Assembly: GCF_024713975.1 (NCBI RefSeq)
Contig: NC_091104.1
Coordinates: 15,519,580 to 15,583,579 of the forward strand
DNA: 64,000 bases
Source: Paralichthys olivaceus
Lineage: Eukaryota > Chordata > Actinopteri > Pleuronectiformes > Paralichthyidae
Direction of reading: 5' to 3'
A model generated the notes under the pieces. That model ran no database searches. It saw nothing but the letters and a program-made list of their open reading frames with translations, and was not told the origin of the DNA. This document shows, piece by piece, positions 1-13,440 of this stretch. Each line of letters opens with the position of its first letter. The stretch's first letter is position 1. The translations under genes were made by a program, and so were the position numbers.

Positions 1-107
1 TAAGTCAATAGCTTCTTTTAGGGGCACTTCAGGGCACCAATCAGATTAGAGCTGAGACCAGGGCCCCCCTGGATCCGCCCCTGTCTTGACCCCTCAGTGA
101 TGTTTCC

Positions 108-114
108 ATGTATA

Positions 115-164
<50 letters not shown>

Positions 165-178
165 ATATATATAAATAT
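108..178. repeat. (TA)n microsatellite
   Basis: Almost pure TA alternation with a few G interruptions. Confidence 0.95.
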
Positions 179-180
179 AT

Positions 181-3100
181 GTGCGTTTGAGAGGGTTAGA
201 TGTTCCCCAGGTTTCTGTCAGGCACTGGTTCACTGTCCTCTCTACATGTGGGCCACAAATGTAATTTCTGTTTTCAGCACATTCACTGTTTCCGTTTTAG
301 TATAATAACTTGAAGATTAAGAAGTCTCTGCACACTACCGTATACCACTCCAAATAAAACTTTCTTTCTTATTATTTTCAGGCACTTATTATGACAGGAA
401 TGTTATTCTAAGGTAAAACCCAGAACAATCTCTTTTCCTCAGCTGGCCACAGGTTCTTGCGCTGGCTCGGGGAAGCTCCACTTGACTGGATCCCCCAGCT
501 TGCAGATACTGCACTAAGAAAAAAAAAAAGAAGAAATTCAGAAAACTGGGCTCCAAATCCAATAACACAAGATGCAGTATTTCAGTGTCTCCCTGATACG
601 CCTCTTTCCAAGTCCTCCACTCTGTGTGTTAAATCGATTCCCTCTGAGTGCGGAGAATTTGCGCCCCTGTTGGCATTGTTGTGCAGACACATGCTGGGGT
701 TTATGATGCCCTTGGATGCCAGAAGTGCTTCCTCCCCCTCTCTTACTTACTAAACCAATCTCCACCTCATGTTCTTTTGTTTCAGTTTGTTTGTGCTCCA
801 AAGCACTTATCTCACACATTCAGTTCAGGGACAGCTTTGTGGCTACAACAATGAAATGCCAATGCCCAGAAAGTTTCTCCACGCCTTCTGAGAATTGCTA
901 ATTTATTATTGGACACTCTCTTACAAGTCTGTGCCACTGCAGTCCAAAAAAAGTTTTCCTCAATCCTCTGCTTTTGTTGCGGTGCTTCGCAAGTCTGTAG
1001 CATTTGTGCAATACAAAATGTAAACAGCCACATCAGAAGAAGTTATTGTCTCCTATCAGATGCTAATGTATTTCTTTTAAAATAGAATTCAACTCAAAGA
1101 GAAAAATAGTTCTCTCAGCAGTGCGCTCATTAAAAGTCTCTGCAGCCGCAACCCATAATAAGAAGCAATATATGCATAAGCTGCATCATTGTAAGTCCTG
1201 GATTTTTGTGTGATTTTTAAATGCACATATGATGCACTGTGTGGCATTAATGTGTCACTGCCAAATAATCTCCATAGAAATCGTTCAATCCTTGGAGGAA
1301 AATCTTAAAAGCTATCGCGAAAGGAAGATCCTCATATCTGCTTTAATATCATCTCTTATTGTCCCCCAAGCAACGAGGAGGGAACGAGGCTGACTTCAAT
1401 CTCAGACAACATAATTAGCATTCAGAGTATCCCCAGACAAAACTCCTCTGTGCATGTCAATTGTCTAATCCTCGAATACTCTTACTTTTCAGGGGAACAA
1501 TTCAAAGGTCCTCAGCTTAAAATTCCTGTCATCATGTTCATCTGATCTCTGAACATCCCTTTTTACTTTTATTTTGTTCTACATGTGTCGTGACAGTTTC
1601 AGTGCAGCTTGTAATGTCGGTGTGTGCAGAGACAGCATCTTTGGAGAGTAATTCAATGATTTTCACCATAACGGCCTCAGTGTAATATCTCATTGACTTC
1701 TCTCTCCGGCTCTTGTGGAGCAGGCATCCGACCATAAAACATAATCCTTTGCCCAAGTAGAATAAAAGGACACACCGAGGAGACAATATGTCCCATGCGA
1801 CTCCATTCCAGGCCAACCCCAGCGCTCCTGCACCCCCAGCAGAGCCTCATAAAGTCACCTTAGAGATCAGTGACCGACTCCCCAGCCACCTGATGTATAA
1901 ATATTCAATGTGCACTAAAGATAACCTGTTTCATGCAGCGGGGCAAGAGAAAGAGGGACGTTTGCCAGAAGAAGGGGTTTGTCATTTGAATATAGCGAGC
2001 TCAACTGCGTCTGCACGCTGGCGTGTTGGCCCGCAAAGGTCATGTTTGAAAGCTCTGTAAATATTTAATAACTGTGATCACCAGGTCTCTGAGGTAATGT
2101 ATGGCTTTAATTAGAGCAACAAAGGAGAGTGAACACAATGAAGAATAAAATAATCCTGTTCGAGCCGATGTACAGTATGAATAATCACATGTTTCAGGCA
2201 ACGAAATTTGCGATCATGCCAGAGAAGAACTGTGATATTTCTTCTTTAAGAGTAGATGCCTTTGTCTTGCAGAACAACAGTGAGTGTTTTACTTTCTACT
2301 CTATTGTGGCTGTGCACAAGACAAAATATCTTAATGTCCTTTGAAGCCCAATGTGACCTTTCTTTGTTGTCTCCGTGCAAAGAAAAACACAGTCTGCTGC
2401 TTATGAAGCCTCACAGAGCCCTCAACAGCCTATAGGATTTCTTCGTCCTCCTCCTCCTCTTGCTTCAGCAACAAAAGTTAATTTGCTCGAGGAGGCAATT
2501 GGTGACTGCGTCTGCTTGCTCTCTTTTAAAGGATGCCAGTCCACACATAAATAAAATATACAATGACCAGACTGCCTTTTTAAAAATAGACAATCCAAAG
2601 AGCATAGCTTCTGCGTCATGCCAATTCACTGCCTTCTATGTTTTATGCCTGTGAGAACATGCTTTTATAGGACGACGGTTAAATACTGTGCGTATACCAC
2701 AAACTACACACTGTTGTACACAGCAGTGCCACCACTGCCACATGTACTGTCACAGCTGGCAGTTAGCCTCAATATCACATACATGCTACGTCCAACCTGA
2801 GGTGTTTCTGCACATGAAAATTTCATTAGCAGCTGTCTAGGTATCCACGTTTCTGAAGGTCAGCAGCTCCTTGTGAGATATTGGAAAGCATGTAGCGAAT
2901 AATATAATGTTGCCTGACGCTGGACGTACGTCACAGAAACTCAGTCAGTAAAATGGATATCATCTTAAACATGTGGCATGTACTTGAAGAGACACTTGGC
3001 CTTTGGCCTTAGATTATGTTGTGAAAGAACAATCAATACAGCAATCTTAATGAGTGCATGTCAGAGTAAGGCTCGCCATGTCATTAGTAGGAGGTTGCAA

Positions 3101-4547
3101 TAAGAGATACTATATATGAAAGGTTTTGTATTATTTGTTGTAATGTAATACATTTGTATTCATACATTCATACATCTGTGATGTATAGCTGAGCATATAT
3201 ATATATATATGTTAGATTATTGAATACAATTTATTTTACTGAATTTACTCAATCAACCCAAGTTTATTCACTTGAATATGTTCAATTGAATTTATTGAAT
3301 TCAATGTTGTAATCAATTTAATTGAATTGATCATAATTTATTTTCATCTTGGTAATTTTTCCAATTACTCACGGAATTAGATGAAGCTAATTAGACAAAA
3401 TTTATTAGACACTCATGAGTTGAAGAAAAAGAAACAGGAGGGAAATTAATCCAACTAAAATGCCAAAACTGCTAAGTGTTCTGTCAGGATTAGCTGAAAG
3501 GGTTCTGTCCATTAGAGCACACTGTTAAGAACAATTTGACAAGATGTTTATTTTATTCTTTGATTACGTCATTTATTTAAAAGGACTTTTAAAAAGCTGA
3601 AAAACTAAATACACATTTGCATCATTCTCAACAGAATCAACCGAGACATTCCCATGTTTCTCTTTGATACCTATACTTATATCTGTCATGTGTTTAATCA
3701 TATCACCATGATGCAAAGAGTTCCTGGTCTCATTTTGAAAAAGTGGACAAAGGATGGGTTCCTCTCTGGGAAGTTAGACTTCATCTCACCTGGAGAATCT
3801 GGGAAGGAAAAGTCTGGAGATTTTTGGCCTCTGGAGACAACAAAGTTAAATCCCCCAGCATTGCTTTTCTGCATGCTCCTTCCCTCCTCACTGCAGTCAG
3901 GATGATGGATTAGGCTGCTGGTGTGTGGGGGCCAAGGACCAAGGGCTAGACAACACCAGCAGGGACGGACCATTTAGTCTGATCGACCAGATGAGATAGT
4001 GAGTAATGTTCACATCGATGTGAGTTTAGGCTCAGTCGCACTCTCACCTGCTCTGAATTTAGATCATTTCAGGATGTTTCCTATAAAATATTTTGCTCAG
4101 CCAACTAAATGTACAGATATTTCATTTCCATTCCACCCTGAGGATGTGGAAGGAAATGTGACTGTACATAATAGCAAACATGCATATTCTGGCCTGTTTT
4201 AAGATCCAATAAAAAAAATCTGGCATCACTTTCTAATAAAGCCTCAGTGATGGGAATTATATTACTCTTTGAAGAGGGCTGTATCTAATGGTGCTGTTCT
4301 TCTCTGAGAGCTGTTCAAACAAATGGCTCATCATTCTTTTCTTTCTTTTGGCTGGACTGCAACAGTGGGGCCCACACTATGAGGTGTGTCCCTAACTGAC
4401 CGTCTGATCAACTGACTGACTGATTATTAGCTTTTTTTTCTTGCACGTTAAGGTCTATACCCCTTGTGACCGGCTGTATCTCACTGTTCATGTAAAAAGG
4501 AAGTGGTGATTTGATGTCAAGCTCTGCCAAAAGAGACAGAGATCTCA
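181..4547. other. Intergenic, no gene seen
   Basis: AT-rich sequence with scattered short open frames lacking domains, codon bias or splice structure. A run of TTGAAT/ATTCAA-type words occurs at 3220-3330. Some parts (about 1320-2110) have the look of conserved non-coding DNA, but that cannot be judged without alignment. Confidence 0.5.
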
Positions 4548-4749
4548 TTTCAGGGGCTGCGTCCTTCAGAGGCTGCATTTGAAGACTAGTTGTGTCAAAG
4601 CAACACTACTTGACTGTCCCATTTTGATCGCTCCTTTAAATGTGGCCTACAAATGCAACCTTTCATCCCTGAGAAAATGAAGGCTCCAGTGGGTGGATCC
4701 TTACCAGCCCAGCCTATTCCAAGATTCATTGGACTTCAGGGGACAAACC
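4548..4749 (+). repeat. Dispersed repeat family B, copy 1
   Basis: Aligns with 60204-60365. Shared blocks are TTCAGGGG, TTTGAAGACT followed by GTGTCA or GCGTCA, ACTACTTG, AAGGCTCCA then TGGGT, and GATTCATTG. Non-coding element. Confidence 0.65.
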
Positions 4750-4924
4750 ATTTTTCAAGTAGGTAATTACGCTGGTGAGACATCCAATGGTTTGTTGTCC
4801 TGCTATCACACTTCAATTCAACCAAACAGCTAAAGGTACACGTGAGGTTTTCAAGCTTTCTTGTTGTGTCCAGCTGCAGCTCTGTTGCAATATGGGCAGG
4901 ACAAGCATGCCGATCACAGAAGTC

Positions 4925-5265
4925 CTCTGTAGACCAGTCCGTTTTCGCCGAACTTGACCAATCTTAAGTGAGTCTCGGCTGTCAATCATTCACCTTTTTT
5001 TATAACATCAAATAACTAATTAAAACCAAACTTACTGGAATAATTAAGACTTGACCATACATCAGTGTAAGAACTACCTTTGGGAAAAATTGAGAAAACT
5101 GAGAAAAATATATTTGATTTGTAGTTGGACTTTGTAATTGGTCCATGTCACATCAACAACATTTATGACTTATTGTAATTTGCCACCAGGTGGTGATCGA
5201 GATGCTTTGGCTTCAGTTTTGGAGAGCTGACATATCTTCATCTTTATGTACTGTCTATAAACCAA
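4925..5265 (+). repeat. Dispersed repeat family A, copy 1
   Basis: Shares ordered blocks with 19650-19965, 30420-30690 and, inverted, 61633-61860. The blocks are CTGTCAATCA, CATCAAATAA followed by TAATTAAAA, ACATCAGTGT, CCACCAGGTGG, GAGATG then TTTGGCTTC, and a tail CATCTTTAT. SINE- or MITE-like element of percomorph fishes with no coding capacity. Confidence 0.7.
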
Positions 5266-6844
5266 AATATTGGACAAAGGGAAATATCAGCGTCATGGTG
5301 GCACTCGAAGAAAAATTGATTATCAAAATTGTTGTTGGGATAAACCTGGCAGCCACGAATGGCTTTAAAGGAATTGTACCAGTGACTGTTAGTGTTGTAT
5401 CTTCTATACGCAGCAATACATTGACTCAGACCATTACCTTACAAGGTAGAAATGGTTTCTCTCTCTTCTGCTCCTCAGGCAGATTAATTGTCCCTTTGAA
5501 CTCTCGGTACTAAAGCTACTCCCCTGACAGACATTTAAGTACAATCTATTACTGAAGGGGATGTCAGCCCAAAGGGTCAATTCTCAGAGTCAAACTCGTT
5601 GAACACTGATACAAGAGGCACGCTGACACTGGGAATTCAAGGTTGAGACGGGTATTGACTGGAGGATCTATTAAGGGAGTTGGAAATTGTCCACAGAGTC
5701 CTCTGTAGAACAGTGGGTGAGGCTGCCATAGGTTTAGCGATTGTCTCTCTGTGCTCTGGTGCCCAGGGAGAGGTGGTAGTGATTTGCGGCAGAGCATCTT
5801 GCCCAGGTTTCGCTATATCCACTTTCATTCATTAAACTCTGGTTCTTTACACTTACTCACACAGACAGAGACACTGAGAAAGGGAATAAAATGTTGTCAA
5901 GAAGTGGTAGTCAGCAAACACAATAAAACATTGTTTCAGTGGCAAACACAGAGTGAAAGAAATGAAGCTGTTATATATATATATATTCTATGTTCATACC
6001 ATAGAACATATATAAAGTTGGACATGACAGTAAAGGCCATAGATCCCATCTGGATCACTAAGGTAATTCTTGTTACACTGATGTTTGTTCAAATATTGAT
6101 TTTTCTTGTGAGTTTGGTTTTGATTCTGGTTATTTGATGCCATAGAAATTGGGTGAAAGTCGTGATTGCTGAGACTGACCCCAGATTGGACAAGAGCATG
6201 TTTCCACAGGAACTCAATACCGTGGCTCCATCCCTCAATCACTACTGCATAGACTCTTGCTACAGATGCCAAAGGTGGCTCCTTCATAGACAGCACTCAT
6301 TGGAATGGATATAGCAGATTGAGCAATTTTTAAAAATCTATTTGTATGCTAAGCTTTGTGCTAAACTAGTAGCTTGACTTTGTATTTAGCACATGAAAAC
6401 AAGAGTGCTGTCAATCTTCTCATCTTACTAGTGTCTTTCATAAAATATCCGACTGCTCCTCTACCTGTGAGATTAATTTCTAAACGTCTGAAGAGCAGTT
6501 ACTTTTATGACTGCAGTGAGACTCAGCTGCACATCTCTGAATGGCTATTGTTTGTTTGAGGGTTATTGTGTCTCAGCTCAGCTTTAAAATTTCCTTCCCA
6601 TCTGACCCTGTGTGTATAACATCAATTTCTCCCTCTAAGGTCCAGTTTAATGAAACCACTTTGTTCATTATGGTGTTTATTATTGGCACAGGGCCGCACT
6701 CTCTCTCTCTGTCACTGTCTCAGAAGAGAGGAGTTCACAGGAAATCAAAGCTTGCTGATAACGCTGGAAACAATCACTAGCACTTACTCTGTAGCCAGCA
6801 GCTAACCGGAGATGTTGATAGTGATAAGATTATTGATAGATCAT
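5266..6844. other. Intergenic, no gene seen
   Basis: No supported coding sequence. A near-perfect AT-rich hairpin (15-base arms, 7-base loop) lies at 5978-6014. Confidence 0.5.
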
Positions 6845-7290
6845 TTGTTATACCTCTGCGCTAGTGACCAGAGACATTATGTTTTTGTGTTGTCCGTCTG
6901 TCTGTTCCATTCTTGTGCACATGATAGCTCAACACCATCTTCAGAATTTGGGACTCACAGTTGAACTGATTAGACAAAGATCAAACGTCAAGGTCAATCT
7001 GACCTTACAAACACGTTTTCAGGAATAACTCAAATTTGGTATGAATTTTAACTTGAAGGCAAAGATAAACTGAGAAGATTTTGGTGATTTTGGTGGAGAA
7101 GATTTTTGGTGGTCAAAGGTCAAATGTCAAAGCTACGATAACCTCACAAAACTATTTTTGATCCTTGAACACAATATCTTAAGTTTCCCTTGACTGAATT
7201 TGACCAGTTGTCACCACGACCGAATGATGAACTGATTCGATTTCAGTGGTCTAAGGCAATGTTAGGGAAACGTCACCCTGACATCCTGCT
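6845..7290 (+). repeat. Degenerate dispersed repeat with internal reiterations
   Basis: Starts near CCTCTGCGCTAGTGACCAGAG and contains repeated TCAAAGGTCAA and GATGAACTGATT-type blocks spaced about 100 to 150 bases apart, typical of a common fish element. Related sequence is seen at 38290-38420. Confidence 0.5.
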
Positions 7291-8994
7291 GTTATTGTGG
7301 CACACGAAAGACTTGTACTGTGATAGATGAAAGAAATATCAGGAACTGTGGTGACTCTTTTTAACAGAGTACATATGGATACATTTACATTTATTACACT
7401 ATATATAAACCATACAAAATATATACATCACACTTACAATTCAAACACAGGAAATCGTCTCAAGATGAAAACAGAGTGATTCTAAAAACATTAAAACAGT
7501 CAAATGTCCAAGCTGTGGTCTTTTTAGTTCATGTTCAACACAAACTATTCAACATTAAAAATGTATGTAGACTCGGAGCAGCTTTTTACCACGTGTCATC
7601 ACATTCACTTCAATGAATAATTGCTTTATTTCATCATTGTACAAGAAGGACCACACCAGCATCATATGTTTTATGTATGTATTAATAAATTCTGACATAT
7701 GGTCTTTATTATTATTCCATATTCCACCGTTTTTTTTATTTGAAACTGTACTACTCACTTCACTGAATGTTAAATTTAAAAGGAGGAACATTATTTGACC
7801 TGATACTTGTGAAATCACAGCTCACCCGATAACAGTCATTTTTTCCCAACTTACTATTTGGTTTGTTTGAGTGAAATTACTCAAGCGCCACAATGAGCAT
7901 AAGCAGGTAGTGAATAGTGATCTGATGGATGTTTGTTATGGCTGCCTTCCTTATCAGTGGCTTCCAGAGATAGCTACATACGGTGAACTGCTATTTATAG
8001 TAATTGACATGTTAGTGTGATCTGTGGTGACACTGATTGAATAAAAGAAAGAAATGCTGTACAGAAGGAAAACTCCCTCACAGCCATGGAACTGGACACA
8101 TATTAATACTAATACTGTACCTTTCCTCTGCCTTTGAATGTTATCATATGACCTTAGTAATGTTTCTTAGTAGTAGCAGGTTTGTAAAGGAGGCACACAT
8201 TTAGATGGAATCTAATATAGACGTTTACATTCATGATATTGATAAAACAGTTAAATCAGTTTAACTTTGCAAAACCTCACTGTTGCAATCATTCCTGCAC
8301 AAATGTTGATGGCACATAATACAGTTTCAAAGAATTTTACATGTGCAAACTATATCTTTGGTAAACTAAGTGATTTCTCTCTTGCACAAAATATTTCTAC
8401 GGCTAAAAATCTTTATTTGGAAACTTGAATTTGGGATTGTTTGTTTCATTAATGAATGAATGCACAAACTCAAAATGCTTGTGATCCTTATTTGACTCCA
8501 TACACTGTTTATATTACAGTTTACATTCTTTATTCCTTTTATTTATATTTCAAACTCTTCCTACTACTTCATGTGTTTCTTCATACAAATTCAAATTCAA
8601 CTAGTTCACTAACAGTTCATTTGATCCAATAAAATCAGACATTATCGGAATGTAGGTATAGGAGTATTACTTTTAAAGTCATGTTTTGTTTTTCAATTAT
8701 TATTTTTCTTCAAGACTTCCTGTCTTGTTCCATCATTCCCACGTAGATTAGACCTATGTGTGTTTTCTTGAGGGAACTTATACACATCCTTGTTAGTACA
8801 CTGTTGGTGCTATATTCATCCTGCCCTCCTATTAGAACATATTGTATTATTTACCATCATTTTACAGCTGTTACCAGAGTGCCACCATCTGGTGAGCATG
8901 CTAATCACAGATGCAGAGCGGTTCTTAAAAGCATTTCACTACAGAGATGCTGTAAACAACAGAAGGAAAGGAGAGAGAGAGCGAGAGAGAGGGG

Positions 8995-9079
<85 letters not shown>

Positions 9080-11197
9080 CGCTTTCTGGTCTGGTGTGTT
9101 TTTCTAAAATTTTACTTTCGACAATATCAACTCTGAGCTGCACATTACAGAGGAACCAAAGAATAACTCTGTGCCCGTTTATCTTCTAATAATAATGAAT
9201 CTATGAATTATTAAATTCACTGTTCACTTATGTAAGTGACATTATGCGATATTAATAGACAATAAAGTGTTTTATCGGTTGATGCTTTGGCAATTTTTTC
9301 CAAGTTCACAATCAGTCATTTGCAGCTATATGTTTTGTATGTATGTTTGGATTTCAGCCTCTAGAGGGACACAAGAGTCATTTACTGCCTCCAATTAAAA
9401 CTAGTGCTCATACTGACGAGAGCCCACTACTGCATCACAGGTCTTCTGAATACCTGCTTTATCCTGTATTTATATCTTTTATCCTTTATTGTCCTATTGG
9501 ACTGCAGAATAACATGGGAGAAGTCCCAATAAAAAACAACTGATTTATTATGGAAATATTTTGTTCAGAATCCGAGATAAATTAGGTTAAAAACCATAAC
9601 AGTTTTAAATAAAACCCCTTTTGTAAGAATGTAACATTTTTAACAAAAAACTGAACAGTTGTAGAAACACCTACTCATATACTACACTTTATGTATCATG
9701 CTATATATTAAGTTTTTAACATTGGGTTGCCCAAAAATGAATCTGGTGTATCCTTACTAATACTGTCCTATAGTATGATAAAATATGGTATGCTCATATT
9801 GTGAAATAGAACATGTTTAAGCCTACAAACTTATTTGAACTTTAATTACTTTTGTGAATAAAGCTCAACTGACTGGCTTAGAGATATGAAAAGGAACAAC
9901 ATGCACACGAAGGGGCAGCCATGACAGGTTGCTGCCTTACAGTCTAACCTCAGGGAACAAATTTAAAATTTAAAAATCCAACCACCTCTTTTTGTGAGAT
10001 GGTTGTGGTGTCACTTTTATCGTGCAGCAGTGATATTTCATGAGGAAAATGATCCAGTGAAGTCCAAGTGAGGAAGGTCAACATTCTTCTTAAACAACTT
10101 AATGGAGAATAGCAGACACACACTGTAAGTCAAAGAAGATCATGTCTGGAGAGAGCCTGACTATTTATACCTCCCTTGGGGGATTTAGATTTAAAGCTTT
10201 TATTTTTCATTTCATAAACTGAAAAAAGAGCTGGTCTAACTGCTATAAAGACACGCAGAGCATGGGGAACATATAAAAAATGGTCTAAAGACTGGATTTG
10301 GTCTAAAATCTTGTTGCTCAGCTCGACCTAATATTCCTTAAATGAACATCTTCCCAGGGCATCTTGTATCACAGATTGAAGATTCTCAGTTTCTTTTTTT
10401 CTCAAATACTTGCAACTATTCACTGACAGTTAAATTCACCCAAATTAAGTGGGTTATGAACCCAATGGCATTATATTCAATATCAAGTGGCCACATGACT
10501 TAGCCTCAGCCGCCAAAATAATGGTTGCATCTCACTCCTCTGCCAGCAGCATAGTGCTCTCTGTGATTTGACCAGACTTCCTGGTGCAAGCTGAAACTTA
10601 TCGCACTGGCACCTCATGAAAAACATAATTTACAGCGTGAAGCAGTCGTGGTGCTGCAACTGCACAACAAGTCTGCATTTCCCAACAACTTTTCTGGGAA
10701 CTGAGTTTAGGAGCAATTTCAGATGTTGTAACGATTTCCAGGTCTCCTGGAGCAGAAGTGAGGTCAAAGCCCCAGTTTGCATATTCAGTCAGCGGGTTAG
10801 AGAAAAAAAAAGTACCAGACTGATCAGTTCAAAATGATAGATATTGTTTCTGACTGGGACAATTGAACATAATATATGTTATGTTTATATTGTGCAAAAG
10901 AGCAAGTTTATATAATGGTGAAATAAATAGGGGCTTCAGTTATCCATGACAATTTCTCAAATCTTATTAGGTGATTAATGTGTGACACATTTGGATCTTA
11001 AATACATGTTCACATTGCAATCACATCATCCAGCTTACTCTCCAGTGTAAGCATGTGGATGTTATTATATATCTTACGTCTCAACTCTATTTTACTTTTC
11101 CCAAACTCTGCATTACTGACAACTTCTCCCCTATGTATTTTATTCATATTCAGTATAATAATTCACTTTTATCAATACTTATCTCATCCTTCATTGC
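7291..11197. other. Intergenic, no gene seen
   Basis: Apart from the GA tract at 9 kb this is unremarkable AT-rich DNA with no exon I can support. Confidence 0.5.
8970..9074. repeat. (GA)n microsatellite
   Basis: About 100 bases of GA repeat, interrupted near its start by a G-rich patch. Open frames across it on both strands are artefacts. Confidence 0.97.
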
Positions 11198-11395
11198 AGG
11201 GGGGGCTGGATTCAATCCCAGCGGACTCTGGAGAAATGCATTGGACAGGTCACCAGAGTATCAGGGGTTCACATAAGACACATGGAGAACATGAAAACTC
11301 CACAAAAAAAGGTACCAGTCCGCCGTCAGGTTTGAGCCCAGAATCTTCTTGCTTAGAGGTGACAGTGTTAACTACATCACCATCAGCAAAAAAAT
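11198..11395 (+). repeat. Dispersed repeat family E, copy 1
   Basis: Contains GCAGGGGGGGCTGGATTCAA, ATCCCAGC, GACAGGTCACCAG, CATGGAGAACATG then AAACTCCAC, and a tail TCTTCTTGCTTAGAGGTGAC. This is the common vertebrate repeat with the signature 'gagaacatgcaaactccacac'. The interior is shortened compared with the copy at 55.2 kb. Confidence 0.7.
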
Positions 11396-12894
11396 AATAT
11401 TCATCCATCAATTCATTATCTAAACCGCTTGTCCTTTGAAGGTTGTGTGCGGAGCTGCAGCCAATCACAGCTGACATCTTTTCTTTTATATTTCCACAAA
11501 GACATCCTTTAATTGCATCCCATTCATTTTTCTACTTGTTGAGTCATTGAGTTGTATCAGTCCCTGATATCTCATTCCCTATTCTGTTAATAATAGTTGA
11601 TCTGATAACAATGAGTGAAGCTTTCATGACCTCACATTGTCACAGGCTTCGAAGCCACTAAATTCATTCATGTCACATAGTTAATCTACTTCAGACAGAT
11701 GCTTGATAAATGATATTCTTGAATTAAGTAATTTAAAGCATTTCTAAACTTTTTTTCCGCAATAAAAACACAAGCACAATAGTATTCTTCTCTTTTTAAA
11801 TCTTATTTTTAAAGATCTTTTCAAGTATTGTGTTTTCTGATGTGCGCTGAACCTCAAGCTAAAATCTTTGGGACAGTGGATTTCACAATATAACAGATGT
11901 TTCTGATTCTGATATCAAACAGATTACAGCATTCTGCTTCTCGTTAAAGATATCTAAATTCTTATGAGGTAAATACACAAACACATTGTTACCAGAAAAC
12001 CCACCAAGTCAAGCACCAAATTGCATTATATCTAGTCCTCTGTGATTCTGATCATGGGAACGATCATTTCTTGTTAATTTGAGGTTTTTCACTTCCTTTT
12101 CTCAGGAGATTCTCTCTTGGCTCACATCTTTCATATCATCTAAGATACCATCTGCTTTGGACAGGACAATGAGTAGTATTTTAGCTTGTATCTCCCTGCA
12201 TCTTTGAAAATTACAAATTGCTCTTGTCTCTTCCCCTGTTCCACTTTTCCTCAGCTTCCATCTCATTCCCAGAGATAAGTACGTTGCGCTCCACTGTCAT
12301 TTGTGACTTTTTGAAGTTTAGGACACACACATAAGAAAAAAAACACAATATATCTGAAAGGCTGAAGATCAATTCCACTGGACCACTCTATTCAGAAATC
12401 CAATTTGTTCATTTCAGTTTGGACAATTCTCACAGTAGCATTCTACCTCACAAGCTATTAGAAGTAAGACACAATGGGAACTGCACACTATATTTCATTT
12501 CACTTATTTCCCATGCCGTAGTTCCTTATGTCTCCCAGCTGTTCAACATCTGCAGATTTGTGTTTCCTGCCTAGAGTAAAAAGGGTCTGTAGATTCATGA
12601 GCACATTTCCCATGCTTGCGTGCTCAGCCTGATCCTGCTGCTTCCATTCTCCACGTTCTGCACTGCTCTCTTCTCCAAGGCCTGTAATCTGATCCTGGGC
12701 TCACCAGAATACACACCATCCACAGCGCCACAAGGCACCCTCTCTAATAGTTACGAGACATGCAGCCCCCCACCCTCCCCCTCCTCACTGCTGCAAATCC
12801 CTCGTCACTGTGGACAGAGGATGAACAGCACTGTGCAGACTCCTCAAGTTAAGTTGGCATTTCCTTCAATGACTTCTTTACATTGATAAGAGCC
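11396..12894. other. Intergenic, no gene seen
   Basis: AT-rich, with a C-rich short frame at 12620-12886 that shows no recognisable domain. Confidence 0.5.
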
Positions 12895-13440
12895 CTCTCG
12901 GGGGAAACTGGGAGCAGAGGACAGAGAGGGGAGGGCGGGGGGCTGCAGTGTAATTGCTGGTATCACGTGAGTGTGTAAAACCCACTTGCCAGAACCCATT
13001 TGTCTGGCTTTATCTGCAATTTGGAGGGCTGTAGAGAGCCGGACCAGAGGTGGGGGAGTGGGAGTGAGAGTCGGCGGGTGGGGGGGGTTCCCTCGGGATG
13101 GCGAGCCCCTTACCCCTCTAACCTCGCCCCTGCTCTGCGGTGAGAGTGGACAGAGTCACGACAGAGAGAGGAACCCAGACTCTCTCTGGTCGCAGTGTGG
13201 GAATATGTCTGTTCAGGAAGAGGCAGGAAGAATAAGAAGATGAGGGGGGATGGGGGGAAACACTTGTAACTGCACCATCAAAGGCGGCAGATGTGGGACC
13301 GCTCCAACCCCTCGTTTCCCTTGGCTACGAGACGGGGGGGGAGCCCCCTTTGGTTTGAGTCCGAGCGTTGAATTCCAAATAATGGCCCATTTAGTCTGCA
13401 GGCCTTCCCGCATACATTTCTGCATGTTATGACCACACCG
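12895..13440. other. GC-rich patch with clustered G runs
   Basis: The base composition stands out from the AT-rich surroundings. G runs at 13051-13088 (five, three, three and seven or more) could form a G-quadruplex. There is no supported gene; a promoter or conserved element is possible but unproven. Confidence 0.4.

Noticed and set aside
8756-9136. Arg-Glu repeat frame and Ser-Leu frame on the other strand
   Set aside because: Pure translation of a GA microsatellite.
12971-13243. Gly-rich 90-codon frame
   Set aside because: Driven by G runs in a GC-rich patch; no domain and no splice evidence.
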